A stretch of 64,000 nucleotides of DNA from assembly GCF_000011065.1 (NCBI RefSeq), contig NC_004663.1, positions 3,162,001 through 3,226,000 on the forward strand. Direction: 5' to 3'. A program made the translations under genes and the position numbers. The notes beneath the pieces were generated by a model. It saw only the letters and a program-made list of their open reading frames with translations, did no database searches and had not been told where the DNA came from. The DNA comes from Bacteroides thetaiotaomicron VPI-5482 (GTDB lineage: Bacteria; Bacteroidota; Bacteroidia; Bacteroidales; Bacteroidaceae). Shown here in pieces: positions 9,579 to 18,204 of this stretch (position 1 is the first letter of the stretch; every line of letters starts with the position of its first letter).

Positions 9579-10061
9579 ATGGCACTTAGGTATGTCGTTA
9601 AAAAAAGAATGATTGGTTTCGGTAAAGAGAAAACCGAAAAGTATGTAGCACAGAATTTTATTACCAATACGGTTAATTTCAAGGATTTGTGTGATGAGAT
9701 TTCAAAAGTGGGAATGGTTCCCAGCGGAGCGGTCAAGTTTGTACTCGATGCACTGATCGATACGCTGAATATAAACTTAAACAAAGGTATTTCCGTACAA
9801 CTGGGTGATTTCGGTCAATTCCGTCCCGGCATCAGCAGCGAAAGCCAGGAGACAGAAGCGGCAGTGGATTCCGACACGATTCGTCGGGTGAAAATCGTAT
9901 TTACTCCGAGATACAAGTTTAAGGATATGCTGAAAAAGGCAAGTATTCAAAAACTGGTAACCGGCAGCGAGATCGTTGACAACGGAAACACTCCTACTCC
10001 TCCCAACCCCGACGGCGGTGGTGACGGCGGCGATGAGGAAGCACCTGACCCGACAGTATAA
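9579..10061 (+). CDS. HU-family DNA-binding protein with Gly/Asp-rich tail
   Basis: 160 residues. Residues 1-120 match the Bacteroidetes HU-like class that starts MALRYVVKKR and has the pattern IQLGDFG-like (here GISVQLGDFGQFRPGISSES). The last 25 residues are a low-complexity acidic tail (PNPDGGGDGGDEEAPDPTV), as often seen in this subfamily. It probably acts as an architectural DNA-binding dimer. It has its own promoter (TACATTTG at 9512) and its own strong terminator at 10101-10137, so it is a single-gene transcript. Confidence 0.85.
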   Translation: MALRYVVKKRMIGFGKEKTEKYVAQNFITNTVNFKDLCDEISKVGMVPSGAVKFVLDALIDTLNINLNKGISVQLGDFGQFRPGISSESQETEAAVDSDTIRRVKIVFTPRYKFKDMLKKASIQKLVTGSEIVDNGNTPTPPNPDGGGDGGDEEAPDPTV

Positions 10062-10100
10062 CAACAGGAACAAAAAAAGCTCTGCATGAGCTGAAACGCA

Positions 10101-10137
10101 AAAATGACCGGAAGCACTGCTTTCCGGTCATTTTTTT
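10101..10137 (+). terminator. rho-independent terminator of HU gene
   Basis: A strong stem AAAATGACCGGAA (10101-10113) pairs with TTCCGGTCATTTT (10122-10134), followed by T7. The convergent rubredoxin gene ends at 10165, so it may work in both directions. Confidence 0.9.
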
Positions 10138-10164
10138 AATAATCTCTTCTCTCTCTTAATTTTT

Positions 10165-10329
10165 TTATCCTTCGTACGGTTCAAAGTCCTCTTTTCCGAC
10201 TCCGCAAAGTGGACAAGTCCAATCATCCGGAATGTCTTCAAATGCTGTTCCCGGTTCAATTCCGCTCTCGGGATCTCCTTGTGCGGGGTCGTAAATGTAT
10301 TCACAGACTGTGCAAATGTACTTTTTCAT
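10165..10329 (-). CDS. rubredoxin
   Basis: A 54-residue ORF on the minus strand. It translates to MKKYICTVCEYIYDPAQGDP and onward, with the two rubredoxin iron ligand pairs CxxC (ICTVCEYIYDP) and CPLCG (WTCPLCGVGKEDFEPYEG), plus the conserved PDDW. It binds one iron in a Cys4 site and carries single electrons in the cytoplasm. In anaerobes, rubredoxin commonly feeds oxygen- or peroxide-reducing enzymes such as rubrerythrin. It is divergent from the sensor kinase that starts at 10464. The length is normal for the family. Confidence 0.95.
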   Translation of the reverse strand: MKKYICTVCEYIYDPAQGDPESGIEPGTAFEDIPDDWTCPLCGVGKEDFEPYEG

Positions 10330-10396
10330 AACGTTCGTTTTTTTATTGGTTTACTAAATAATATAACGCAAATAAAATGCAAATTGTTCAAACTTC

Positions 10397-10427
10397 TTTC
10401 TTATCCCAAGTAAAAAAGTTATCTTTG
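10397..10427 (+). promoter_or_regulatory. promoter of the sensor kinase gene
   Basis: TATCTTTG at 10420-10427 fits TAnnTTTG exactly, with TTTC at 10397-10400 as a -33-like box 19 bp upstream. It lies inside the longer open frame that begins at 10377 and therefore argues for the later start at 10464. Confidence 0.6.
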
Positions 10428-10463
10428 CAACATATTTGTAGAACAAAACCAACAAGTTACATC

Positions 10464-11726
10464 ATGCTAATAGCATTGCTTTCTATTCTGCTAATTTTAT
10501 GCGCAGTTCTCCTCCTCAGTTACTTATTGGAACGGAGAAAATGTCTTCGGATGCAAAAGCGACTATTCCGGGAGTCCAGAAAACTGGAACATACCAACCA
10601 CATCGCCAGCGCCATTCTGAAAAATGTCCATGCCTATATCTTATTAATAGATAATGACTTCAAAGTATTAAAAACAAACTACTATCAACTCACCGGAACT
10701 CAGAAAGGTCTGGAAGAAAAGAGAGTGGGCGACTTATTGCAATGCCGCAACGCATTATCGGCAGAAGGAGGTTGCGGTACTCATGCTTACTGCGGTTCCT
10801 GTCCCATACGTTGCGCCATCCGTCAGGCTTTCGAACAAAGAAGAGGCTTCACAGACCTTAATGCAACTCTGAATGTGCTTACTTCCGAAAAGAAATCCGT
10901 AGAATGTGACGCCGTAATATCCGGTTCCTATTTTCTCCTTAACGAAGAAGAGAATATGGTACTCACCGTGCACGATATCACCCAACTCAAACAAGCAGAA
11001 AAGCAACTGGCACTTGCCAAGGAGAAAGCAGAAAATGCCGACCTTTCGAAGTCTACCTTCCTCGCCAATATGAGTCACGAAATCCGCACGCCTCTCAACG
11101 CCATCACGGGATTTGCAGAAATACTTGCCAGCGCCAATACGGAAGAAGAAAAGGCACAATATCAGGAAATCATAAAAATGAATGCCGATCTGCTGCTGCA
11201 ACTGGTAAACGATATTCTGGATATGTCGAAAATAGAAGCCGGCACACTGGAATTTGTATATACAAAGGTAGATATCAACCTGTTACTATCCGACCTGCGA
11301 CAGCTTTTCCAAATGAAAGTCAACGATGCAGGAGGAAATATTCAAATAATAGCAGAACCAAGCCTTCCCTCCTGTAGCATAGAGACCGACCGGAACCGTG
11401 TCGCGCAGGTGCTCTCCAATTTTACCACCAACGCCATTAAATTCACGCAGGAGGGAACGATCAGCATCGGTTATGAGGCAAGAGATACCGAACTTTATTT
11501 TTATGTCACCGACACCGGAGCCGGAATCCCTGCCGACAAACTACCGGAAGTTTTCGGCCGCTTTGTGAAACTGAACAAAGACAAGAAAGGAACGGGGCTG
11601 GGACTTTCCATCTCTAAAACCATCGTAAACAAATTGGAGGGGCAAATCGGCGCAGACTCCGTAGAAGGCAAGGGATCAACGTTCTGGTTTACCATTCCCT
11701 ATCGTACTTGCGGACGTCCCGAATAA
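10464..11726 (+). CDS. membrane PAS sensor histidine kinase with Cys cluster
   Basis: 420 residues from the start chosen at 10464, which opens with a transmembrane helix (MLIALLSILLILCAVLLLSYL). The frame is open upstream to 10377, but a promoter lies in that part. A PAS-like domain (about 50-175) carries five cysteines at about 94, 104, 110, 113 and 117 (CRNA, GCG, CGSCPIRC). Then come HisKA with the phospho-acceptor His at about 205 (NMSHEIRTPLN) and HATPase_c with N, G1 and G2 boxes (DTGAGIPADK, GTGLGLSISK). There is no receiver domain and no response regulator next door. The Cys set C-x9-C-x5-C-x2-C suggests metal or redox sensing; that is inference. A paralogue with the same arrangement lies at 50942-52201. 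Confidence 0.85.
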   Translation: MLIALLSILLILCAVLLLSYLLERRKCLRMQKRLFRESRKLEHTNHIASAILKNVHAYILLIDNDFKVLKTNYYQLTGTQKGLEEKRVGDLLQCRNALSAEGGCGTHAYCGSCPIRCAIRQAFEQRRGFTDLNATLNVLTSEKKSVECDAVISGSYFLLNEEENMVLTVHDITQLKQAEKQLALAKEKAENADLSKSTFLANMSHEIRTPLNAITGFAEILASANTEEEKAQYQEIIKMNADLLLQLVNDILDMSKIEAGTLEFVYTKVDINLLLSDLRQLFQMKVNDAGGNIQIIAEPSLPSCSIETDRNRVAQVLSNFTTNAIKFTQEGTISIGYEARDTELYFYVTDTGAGIPADKLPEVFGRFVKLNKDKKGTGLGLSISKTIVNKLEGQIGADSVEGKGSTFWFTIPYRTCGRPE

Positions 11727-11812
11727 AGTAACTTCATAAAAAGTTTTAATTAAACATTTTATCACAATTTTATGTTGTATTTTTGCGGTCCTAATCAAAC
11801 GCATGTATTTGC

Positions 11813-14503
11813 ATGAGTACTACAAAAAAAGACGATTATTATCATGTAGGCCTTACGGATGACGAAGTCCTACAAAGCAGAGAAAAGAACGGTGTCAATC
11901 TGTTAACACCCCCCAAGCGTCCTTCCTTATGGAAGCTCTATCTCGAAAAGTTTGAAGATCCGGTTGTGCGGGTATTGTTGGTAGCCGCCGTATTTTCACT
12001 GATCATTTCCATCATCGAAAATGAATATGCCGAAACTATCGGAATCATAGCAGCCATCTTGTTGGCCACAGGCATCGGCTTCTTTTTCGAATATGATGCC
12101 AATAAAAAATTCGACTTACTGAATGCCGTCAATGAAGAAACACTCGTAAAAGTGATTCGCAACGGACACGTACAGGAAATCCCACGTAAAGACGTCGTTG
12201 TAGACGATATTATCATACTGGAAACAGGCGAAGAGATTCCTGCCGACGGCCAACTGCTGGAAGCGATCTCCCTGCAAGTGAACGAATCCAACCTGACCGG
12301 AGAACCGGTAATCAACAAGACTGTAATCGAAGCGGACTTTGACGAAGAAGCAACCTATGCCTCCAACTTAGTGATGCGCGGAACGACAGTGGTGGACGGA
12401 CACGGCACCATGCGCGTACTGCACGTGGGAGATGCCACAGAAATCGGCAAGGTAGCACGCCAAAGCACCGAAGAAAATCTGGAACCGACCCCTCTGAATA
12501 TACAGTTGACCAAGCTCGCAAACCTGATCGGTAAAATCGGTTTTACCGTTGCCGGACTTGCCTTCCTTATCTTCTTTGTAAAAGATGTACTGTTGTTCTT
12601 TGATTTCGGTTCGCTGAACGGCTGGCACGAGTGGCTTCCGGTTTTCGAACGGACCCTCAAATATTTCATGATGGCTGTTACTTTGATTGTAGTAGCCGTC
12701 CCCGAAGGGTTGCCCATGAGCGTAACGCTCAGCCTGGCCTTGAATATGCGCCGTATGCTCTCGACCAACAATCTGGTACGAAAGATGCACGCCTGCGAAA
12801 CGATGGGAGCTATCACCGTGATCTGTACGGACAAAACGGGTACACTGACTCAAAACCTGATGCAGGTACACGAACCCAACTTCTACGGAATCAAGAATGG
12901 CGGCAACCTGGGCGATGATGATATCAGCGCTCTCGTCGCAGAAGGGATCAGCGCCAACTCAACCGCTTTCCTCGAAGAAGCGGCAACGGGCGAAAAACCG
13001 AAAGGTGTCGGTAACCCTACGGAAGTCGCCCTGTTATTATGGCTCAACAGTCAGGGAAGAAATTATCTCGAACTCCGTGAACACGCCCGCATCCTCGACC
13101 AGCTCACCTTCTCGACCGAACGTAAATTTATGGCGACTCTCGTCGAGTCTCCGATCATCGGAAAGAAAGTACTTTATATAAAAGGAGCACCCGAAATCGT
13201 GCTTGGCAAATGTAAGGAAGTCGTGCTGGACGGCCGACGGGTAGATGCCGTCGAATATCGTTCGACAGTAGAAGCTCAGTTACTGAATTATCAGAATATG
13301 GCAATGCGCACACTCGGCTTTGCCTTCAAAATAGTAGGAGAAAACGAACCGAATGACTGTACGGAACTGGTGTCTGCCAACGACCTTAATTTCTTAGGAG
13401 TCGTAGCCATCTCAGACCCGATTCGTCCGGATGTACCCGCCGCCGTGGCCAAATGCCAGTCGGCTGGTATCGGTATCAAGATCGTTACCGGTGACACACC
13501 GGGAACTGCGACGGAAATTGCCCGTCAGATCGGACTGTGGCAACCGGAAACAGATACCGACCGGAATCGTATCACCGGTGTTGCCTTTGCCGAACTGAGT
13601 GATGAAGAGGCGCTGGACCGTGTGATGGACCTCAAAATCATGTCTCGCGCCCGCCCGACGGACAAACAACGTCTTGTGCAGTTGCTTCAACAAAAAGGAG
13701 CCGTAGTCGCCGTAACCGGAGACGGTACGAACGATGCACCCGCCCTGAATCATGCCCAAGTTGGTTTGTCAATGGGTACAGGTACGTCCGTAGCCAAAGA
13801 AGCCAGTGACATCACGCTGCTCGACGACTCGTTCAACAGCATCGGCACCGCTGTCATGTGGGGACGTTCTCTTTATAAGAATATCCAGCGTTTCATCGTA
13901 TTCCAGCTGACAATCAACTTTGTAGCCTTGCTGATCGTGTTATTGGGATCGATGATCGGAACGGAACTTCCGCTGACAGTGACACAAATGCTGTGGGTGA
14001 ACCTGATCATGGATACTTTTGCCGCTTTGGCCCTCGCTTCCATCCCTCCCAGCGAAACCGTCATGCAGGAAAAGCCGCGCCGCAGCACTGACTTTATCAT
14101 CAGCAAAGCGATGCGTAACAATATATTAGGTGTAGGTACGATCTTCCTCGCCGTATTGCTCGGAATGATTTATTATTTCGACCACAGCGCACAAGGTATG
14201 GATGTACATAACCTCACCATTCTCTTCACTTTCTTTGTCATGCTGCAATTCTGGAACCTGTTCAATGCCCGTGTATTCGGCACTACCGACTCGGCATTCA
14301 AGGGACTTTCCAAATCGTATGGCATGGAGTTGATCGTTCTGGCCATTCTGGTCGGACAATTTCTGATCGTACAGTTCGGTGGAGCTGTATTCCGCACAGA
14401 GCCGCTCGACTGGCAGACGTGGCTTCTGATTATAGGCGTTTCGTCCACGGTGTTATGGGTTGGAGAACTTATTCGCCTTGTTCAACGTAGTATTCACAAA
14501 TGA
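11813..14503 (+). CDS. calcium-transporting P-type ATPase (PMCA/SERCA-like)
   Basis: 896 residues, a full-length P2-type ATPase. The phosphorylated Asp is at about 340 in CTDKTGTLTQN. Ion-site motif PEGLP lies in TM4, and the hinge TGDGTNDAPAL and an N-terminal cation-ATPase domain (SREKNGVNLLTPP) are present. About ten membrane segments are visible, with six near the C terminus. The family exports Ca2+ from the cytoplasm using ATP. A Bacteroides -7 box is not clear upstream. The gene ends 7 bp before the HAD gene, so the two are probably co-transcribed. Substrate Ca2+ rather than another divalent ion is inferred from overall similarity. Confidence 0.9.
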   Translation: MSTTKKDDYYHVGLTDDEVLQSREKNGVNLLTPPKRPSLWKLYLEKFEDPVVRVLLVAAVFSLIISIIENEYAETIGIIAAILLATGIGFFFEYDANKKFDLLNAVNEETLVKVIRNGHVQEIPRKDVVVDDIIILETGEEIPADGQLLEAISLQVNESNLTGEPVINKTVIEADFDEEATYASNLVMRGTTVVDGHGTMRVLHVGDATEIGKVARQSTEENLEPTPLNIQLTKLANLIGKIGFTVAGLAFLIFFVKDVLLFFDFGSLNGWHEWLPVFERTLKYFMMAVTLIVVAVPEGLPMSVTLSLALNMRRMLSTNNLVRKMHACETMGAITVICTDKTGTLTQNLMQVHEPNFYGIKNGGNLGDDDISALVAEGISANSTAFLEEAATGEKPKGVGNPTEVALLLWLNSQGRNYLELREHARILDQLTFSTERKFMATLVESPIIGKKVLYIKGAPEIVLGKCKEVVLDGRRVDAVEYRSTVEAQLLNYQNMAMRTLGFAFKIVGENEPNDCTELVSANDLNFLGVVAISDPIRPDVPAAVAKCQSAGIGIKIVTGDTPGTATEIARQIGLWQPETDTDRNRITGVAFAELSDEEALDRVMDLKIMSRARPTDKQRLVQLLQQKGAVVAVTGDGTNDAPALNHAQVGLSMGTGTSVAKEASDITLLDDSFNSIGTAVMWGRSLYKNIQRFIVFQLTINFVALLIVLLGSMIGTELPLTVTQMLWVNLIMDTFAALALASIPPSETVMQEKPRRSTDFIISKAMRNNILGVGTIFLAVLLGMIYYFDHSAQGMDVHNLTILFTFFVMLQFWNLFNARVFGTTDSAFKGLSKSYGMELIVLAILVGQFLIVQFGGAVFRTEPLDWQTWLLIIGVSSTVLWVGELIRLVQRSIHK

Positions 14504-14510
14504 GAAAATA

Positions 14511-15134
14511 ATGAAAAGTAAAGGAATTAAAAACTTACTTATTGATTTAGGCGGTGTACTGATAAATCTCGACCGCGAACGTTGTATTGAGAACTTTAAA
14601 AAGATCGGGTTCCAGAACATAGAAGAAAAGTTCTGCACCCACCAGCTGGACGGAATATTTTTGCAGCAGGAGAAAGGACTGATCACTCCTGCCGAATTCC
14701 GTGACGGCATTCGGGAGATGATGGGAAAGATGGTAAGCGACAAGCAGATCGACGCAGCCTGGAACAGCTTTCTGGTAGACATCCCGACCTACAAGCTCGA
14801 CTTGCTGCTCAAACTACGCGAGAAATACGTAGTCTATCTGCTCAGCAACACCAATGACATCCACTGGAAATGGGTATGCAAGAATGCCTTCCCCTACCGT
14901 ACGTTCAAAGTAGAGGACTATTTTGAGAAGACGTATCTCTCTTATGAAATGAAAATGGCCAAGCCCGAACCGGAAATATTCAAGGCGGTGACCGAAGATG
15001 CGGGTATTGACCCGAAAGAGACTTTTTTTATTGACGATTCCGAAATTAACTGTAAAGTAGCTCAGGAACTGGGTATCTCGACCTACACACCGAAAGCCGG
15101 TGAAGACTGGAGCCATCTTTTCAGAAAAAAATGA
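14511..15134 (+). CDS. HAD-superfamily (subfamily IA) hydrolase
   Basis: 207 residues from ATG 14511, chosen over the upstream frame that overlaps the ATPase. Motif I is LIDLGGVLINLD, in which the usual second Asp is Gly, as in the YihX-like glucose-1-phosphate phosphatase group. Motif II is YLLSNTND, motif III is the Lys in KMAKPEPEIF, and motif IV is FIDDSEIN. It is a soluble phosphatase of unknown natural substrate. It sits between the Ca2+ ATPase (7 bp) and ribF (10 bp), and may act on a sugar phosphate or flavin-pathway intermediate; the last idea rests only on neighbourhood. Confidence 0.85.
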   Translation: MKSKGIKNLLIDLGGVLINLDRERCIENFKKIGFQNIEEKFCTHQLDGIFLQQEKGLITPAEFRDGIREMMGKMVSDKQIDAAWNSFLVDIPTYKLDLLLKLREKYVVYLLSNTNDIHWKWVCKNAFPYRTFKVEDYFEKTYLSYEMKMAKPEPEIFKAVTEDAGIDPKETFFIDDSEINCKVAQELGISTYTPKAGEDWSHLFRKK

Positions 15135-15144
15135 GAGTGTAAGT

Positions 15145-16107
15145 ATGCAGATTATAAATGACACATCGGCTATGATTCCCGAACCATGCGTAGCTACCAT
15201 CGGTTTCTTCGACGGAGTACACATGGGACATCGCTATCTGATTCAACAGGTGAAGGAGATAGCGGCAGCCAAAGGTCTGCGTTCTGCATTAGTCACATTC
15301 CCCGTTCATCCGCGCAAAGTGATGAACGCCGCTTACCATCCGGAACTTTTAACTACTCCCGAAGAAAAAACAAACCTGCTCGCAGGCACGGGAGTAGATT
15401 ATTGCCTGATGCTCGATTTTACACCCGACATCTCCCGTCTGACCGCCAAAGAATTCATGACTCAAATACTGAAAGAACGTTTTCAGGTAAAGTATCTGGT
15501 GATAGGATACGATCACCGTTTCGGTCACAACCGCAGCGAAGGGTTTGACGATTATGTACGTTACGGGCAGGCAATCGGCATTGAGGTCATCCGTGCACAG
15601 GCTTACACAGATGATATACAGATAGATACCATCCAAAGTGCTCCGGTCAGTTCTTCTTTAATCCGCAAGTTGCTGCATCAGGGAGATGTAGACGCAGCTG
15701 CCCGCTGTCTGGGCTACGAATACTTTCTGGACGGAACGGTAGTAGGCGGCTATCAGGTAGGCCGGAAGATCGGTTTTCCGACTGCCAATTTAAGCGTGGA
15801 TGATCCCGACAAACTGATTCCCGCAGACGGAGTCTATGCCGTATGGGTCACATTCGACGGAAAGACCTATATGGGAATGCTGAATATAGGCGTCCGCCCT
15901 ACCATCGGAAATGGTCCCAACCGCACAATCGAAGTGAATATCCTTCATTTCCACTCCGACATTTACGACAAATTTATCCGGCTTACTTTCGTGAAGCGGA
16001 CACGCCCCGAACTGAAATACGATAGTATCGACGAACTAATCGCACAGCTTCACAAGGATGCGGAAGAAACTGAAGCCATTCTACTCGCCGCCAAACAGGA
16101 GAAATGA
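15145..16107 (+). CDS. ribF: bifunctional riboflavin kinase/FAD synthetase
   Basis: 320 residues from ATG 15145; the longer frame to 15100 overlaps the HAD gene and lacks homology. The N-terminal FAD synthetase domain has the nucleotidyl-transferase signature GFFDGVHMGHRYLI and YDHRFGHNRSEG. The C-terminal riboflavin kinase domain has GRKIGFPTANLSV and YMGMLNIGVRPTIG. It converts riboflavin to FMN and then FAD with two ATP. The length is typical. It is probably expressed from the HAD-ribF transcript. A hairpin-like TATCG region follows, but it belongs to the next unit. Confidence 0.95.
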   Translation: MQIINDTSAMIPEPCVATIGFFDGVHMGHRYLIQQVKEIAAAKGLRSALVTFPVHPRKVMNAAYHPELLTTPEEKTNLLAGTGVDYCLMLDFTPDISRLTAKEFMTQILKERFQVKYLVIGYDHRFGHNRSEGFDDYVRYGQAIGIEVIRAQAYTDDIQIDTIQSAPVSSSLIRKLLHQGDVDAAARCLGYEYFLDGTVVGGYQVGRKIGFPTANLSVDDPDKLIPADGVYAVWVTFDGKTYMGMLNIGVRPTIGNGPNRTIEVNILHFHSDIYDKFIRLTFVKRTRPELKYDSIDELIAQLHKDAEETEAILLAAKQEK

Positions 16108-16171
16108 TCCCTTTTTTTCTCTAAATTAACCACATTAATAAGCCTCTTTTCGGCTGCAACGAGTCCGTTAA

Positions 16172-16290
16172 TATCGAAAAACATATCTTTTTTATTGTTT
16201 TTCGATAAATAAAATCTCTTTTTCCTTTGCCAACTCAAAACTTACCTCTACATTTGCATATCGATAAACGATAAATAATCATCGAAAAAC
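16172..16290. promoter_or_regulatory. cluster of TATCG operator-like repeats
   Basis: TATCGAAAAAC (16172-16182) is the exact inverse of GTTTTTCGATA (16197-16207). A third site, TATCGATAAACGATA (16259-16273), and a fourth, ATCGAAAAAC (16281-16290), follow just after the promoter. Sites this regular on both sides of a promoter look like a repressor operator set. The small Cro/CI-type protein at 17966 is the obvious candidate binder, by context only. Confidence 0.6.
16226..16256 (+). promoter_or_regulatory. promoter for the micropeptide-CPBP-DUF2975-HTH unit
   Basis: TTTG at 16226-16229, a 19-bp spacer, and TACATTTG at 16249-16256, an exact Bacteroides consensus. The expected start at about 16262 falls within the TATCGATAAACGATA site, so binding there would block transcription. 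Confidence 0.75.
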
Positions 16291-16331
16291 AAACATTTTC
16301 TATTTAATCATCTATAAAAAAATAACACTTT

Positions 16332-16421
16332 ATGAAAAAGTCATTAATGAGTATATCGATGCTGGTAGTATCCATCTCAATGATAGCCATGTTTCTGTGC
16401 AGCTTCATTGCCAGTAAATAA
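16332..16421 (+). CDS. 29-residue hydrophobic membrane peptide
   Basis: A micro-ORF with ATG at 16332 and TAA at 16419-16421. The peptide begins MKKSLMSISMLVVSISMIAM and ends FLCSFIASK: two lysines, then one methionine-rich transmembrane helix and a final lysine. It begins about 70 nt after the predicted transcription start of a strong promoter, and no other gene lies between. It is too short for automatic callers. It could be a regulatory membrane peptide, a leader peptide, or a substrate of the CPBP protease encoded next. Coding is inferred from position and composition. Confidence 0.6.
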   Translation: MKKSLMSISMLVVSISMIAMFLCSFIASK

Positions 16422-16437
16422 CAAACGATTATCTTTG
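16408..16437 (+). promoter_or_regulatory. second promoter directly ahead of the CPBP gene
   Basis: TTG at 16408-16410, a 19-bp spacer, and TATCTTTG at 16430-16437. It overlaps the last codons of the micro-ORF and would start transcription about 25-30 nt before the CPBP start codon. Confidence 0.65.
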
Positions 16438-16470
16438 TATCCATCCAAGAATACTAAGAATACTACGAAT

Positions 16471-17274
16471 ATGAGAACTGCTATTAAACTGATATTACTG
16501 AATCTGCTTATCGCACAGATCATTGCTCCCATTTTAGTCATGATCCCCTGTGTGATTTATCTGGTAGCCACTACCGGAAACTTAGACAAAGACACGCTCA
16601 TTACCATGCTTATGATTCCGGCACAACTGGCCGGTCAGCTGATGATGGGTATCTATTTATGGAAAGCCGGATACATCAGCACAAAGAAAATAACCTGGTC
16701 GCCCGTTTCATCCTCGTATCTGTTCTTCAGCGCATTGGCTGTCCTCACCTGTGGCTTCGTCGTATCCGCATTGGCAGAACTGATGAAGTGGATTCCCAAC
16801 ATCATGGAACAATCCTTCGATATCCTCCAGTCCGGCTGGGGAGGCATTCTTGCCATAGCCGTCATAGGTCCCGTACTCGAAGAACTGCTATTTCGCGGAG
16901 CCATCACCAAAGCATTGCTACAGCAGTACAGCCCGACAAAGGCGATTCTGCTTTCAGCCCTTTTTTTCGGTGTTTTCCATATTAATCCTGCCCAGATACT
17001 TCCGGCATTCCTGATCGGTATCCTGTTTGCATGGACGTATTACAAGACTGCCAGCCTCATCCCCTGCACACTGATGCATATACTGAATAATTCGTTATCC
17101 GTATTTCTCAGCACGAAATATCCGGAAGCTGAAAATATGAGCGATCTGATGGACACTACCTCCTATCTAATTGCTATTTTTGTAGCAGTTTTGATACTGG
17201 CAGGAGTTATCTGGGCGATGCGTCGTACGACCGTCCATTATCCCTGGAAAGAAGAAACAAATATCACGGACTAA
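16471..17274 (+). CDS. CPBP-family (CAAX-type) intramembrane metalloprotease
   Basis: 267 residues from ATG 16471; the frame extends upstream to 16408 but there overlaps a promoter. Seven to eight hydrophobic helices are visible. The Abi/CPBP motifs are intact: motif 1 EELLFRGAI (EExxxR), motif 2 FGVFHINPAQ (FxxxH), and motif 3 HILNNSLS (HxxxN). The family includes eukaryotic Rce1 and bacterial proteins linked to bacteriocin immunity, pheromone processing and regulated proteolysis. It lies between a membrane micropeptide and a DUF2975-HTH pair. A role in processing a small membrane peptide is a reasonable guess. Confidence 0.88.
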   Translation: MRTAIKLILLNLLIAQIIAPILVMIPCVIYLVATTGNLDKDTLITMLMIPAQLAGQLMMGIYLWKAGYISTKKITWSPVSSSYLFFSALAVLTCGFVVSALAELMKWIPNIMEQSFDILQSGWGGILAIAVIGPVLEELLFRGAITKALLQQYSPTKAILLSALFFGVFHINPAQILPAFLIGILFAWTYYKTASLIPCTLMHILNNSLSVFLSTKYPEAENMSDLMDTTSYLIAIFVAVLILAGVIWAMRRTTVHYPWKEETNITD

Positions 17275-17286
17275 AAAATAACAGCG

Positions 17287-17943
17287 ATGAAAAGACGTTT
17301 GAATATTCTCAGCATATTGGTATTCATTGTTCTGGGACTTTCTCTGTATACCACAGGATACCAGTTCGGAACAGGCATGAAAGCCGGAATGAGTCTGGCC
17401 AAAGAACAGCACAAGGAATCGAAAGCATGTGACAGACCTATGCTTGCAGGCGATTTCCGTTTTGTGGATGTCGTACCTACGATCGCCATGATCAAACCGG
17501 ATACGATCATCAATGCCCAAAACAATGAGAAAGTGCCCGTCATGTATACGCAAATGGCGGTACGCACCGGAAAAGAAGTGAATTACAGTTACCTGATTAT
17601 CAGCAGTTCCTGTTCGCTGATGAATGCACTGCTCACCATCTCCGCACTTATTATCTTCGTCATGCTGATTCTGAGCATCAACAAATCGCAGATATTCGAA
17701 TGGAAGAATGTCCGCCGCCTGCGCTGGCTGGGTAGTCTACTGATTATGTCCTTCGTGTTTTACCTGATTCCGCAGGTCGTCAACTACTGGGGACTGAAAG
17801 AAGTATTCGCGCTTGAACATTATATCATCGCTCCCCTGGCGCTACAGACGACTGATTTATTATTGGGACTCGGCTGCCTGATTGTAGCCGAAACATTCGC
17901 TATCGGACTGAAAATGAAAGAAGAACAGGAACTGACCATTTAA
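17287..17943 (+). CDS. DUF2975-type membrane protein
   Basis: 218 residues with four hydrophobic segments (about 5-22, 104-128, 148-166 and 180-205) and an extracytoplasmic region between the first two. The arrangement and the last helix pair (LALQTTDLLLGLGCLIVAET) fit DUF2975, a family that almost always precedes a YozG-like Cro/CI regulator, as it does here. It begins 12 bp after the protease gene. The function of the family is not established; a membrane sensor controlling the regulator is a common suggestion. Confidence 0.7.
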   Translation: MKRRLNILSILVFIVLGLSLYTTGYQFGTGMKAGMSLAKEQHKESKACDRPMLAGDFRFVDVVPTIAMIKPDTIINAQNNEKVPVMYTQMAVRTGKEVNYSYLIISSSCSLMNALLTISALIIFVMLILSINKSQIFEWKNVRRLRWLGSLLIMSFVFYLIPQVVNYWGLKEVFALEHYIIAPLALQTTDLLLGLGCLIVAETFAIGLKMKEEQELTI

Positions 17944-17965
17944 CCCAAACCGAGAAAATAAAATT

Positions 17966-18181
17966 ATGGCAATTATAGTAAACCTTGACATCATGATGGC
18001 GCGCAGAAAAATATCTCTGGGCGAGCTGGCGGAGAAAATAGATATCACCCCCGCCAACCTTTCTATATTAAAAACCGGAAAAGCTAAGGCAATCCGTTTC
18101 TCTACGCTGGAGGCTATCTGCAAAGTACTGGACTGCCAGCCGGCAGATATACTGGAATATCAGGAGGAAATTTGCGATTAA
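17966..18181 (+). CDS. small Cro/CI-type HTH regulator (YozG-like)
   Basis: 71 residues that are almost entirely one helix-turn-helix domain: MMARRKISLGELAEKIDITP, then NLSILKTGKAKAIRFSTLEA, and a short C-terminal stretch ICKVLDCQPADILEYQ. This is the usual compact YozG form that pairs with DUF2975 proteins. It ends the unit starting at the TATCG repeats (16172-16290) and probably controls it. It is followed at once by a long inverted repeat that also separates it from the convergent sufE gene. Confidence 0.9.
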   Translation: MAIIVNLDIMMARRKISLGELAEKIDITPANLSILKTGKAKAIRFSTLEAICKVLDCQPADILEYQEEICD

Positions 18182-18204
18182 ACAAGGGGAAAAGCTTATA
18201 TTTT

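Noticed and set aside
10377..10463. Upstream start for the first sensor kinase
   Set aside because: A TATCTTTG promoter box lies inside it, and a typical transmembrane helix begins at the ATG at 10464.
16408..16470. Upstream start for the CPBP protease
   Set aside because: The segment overlaps the micro-ORF stop and a consensus promoter; homologous sequence begins at 16471.
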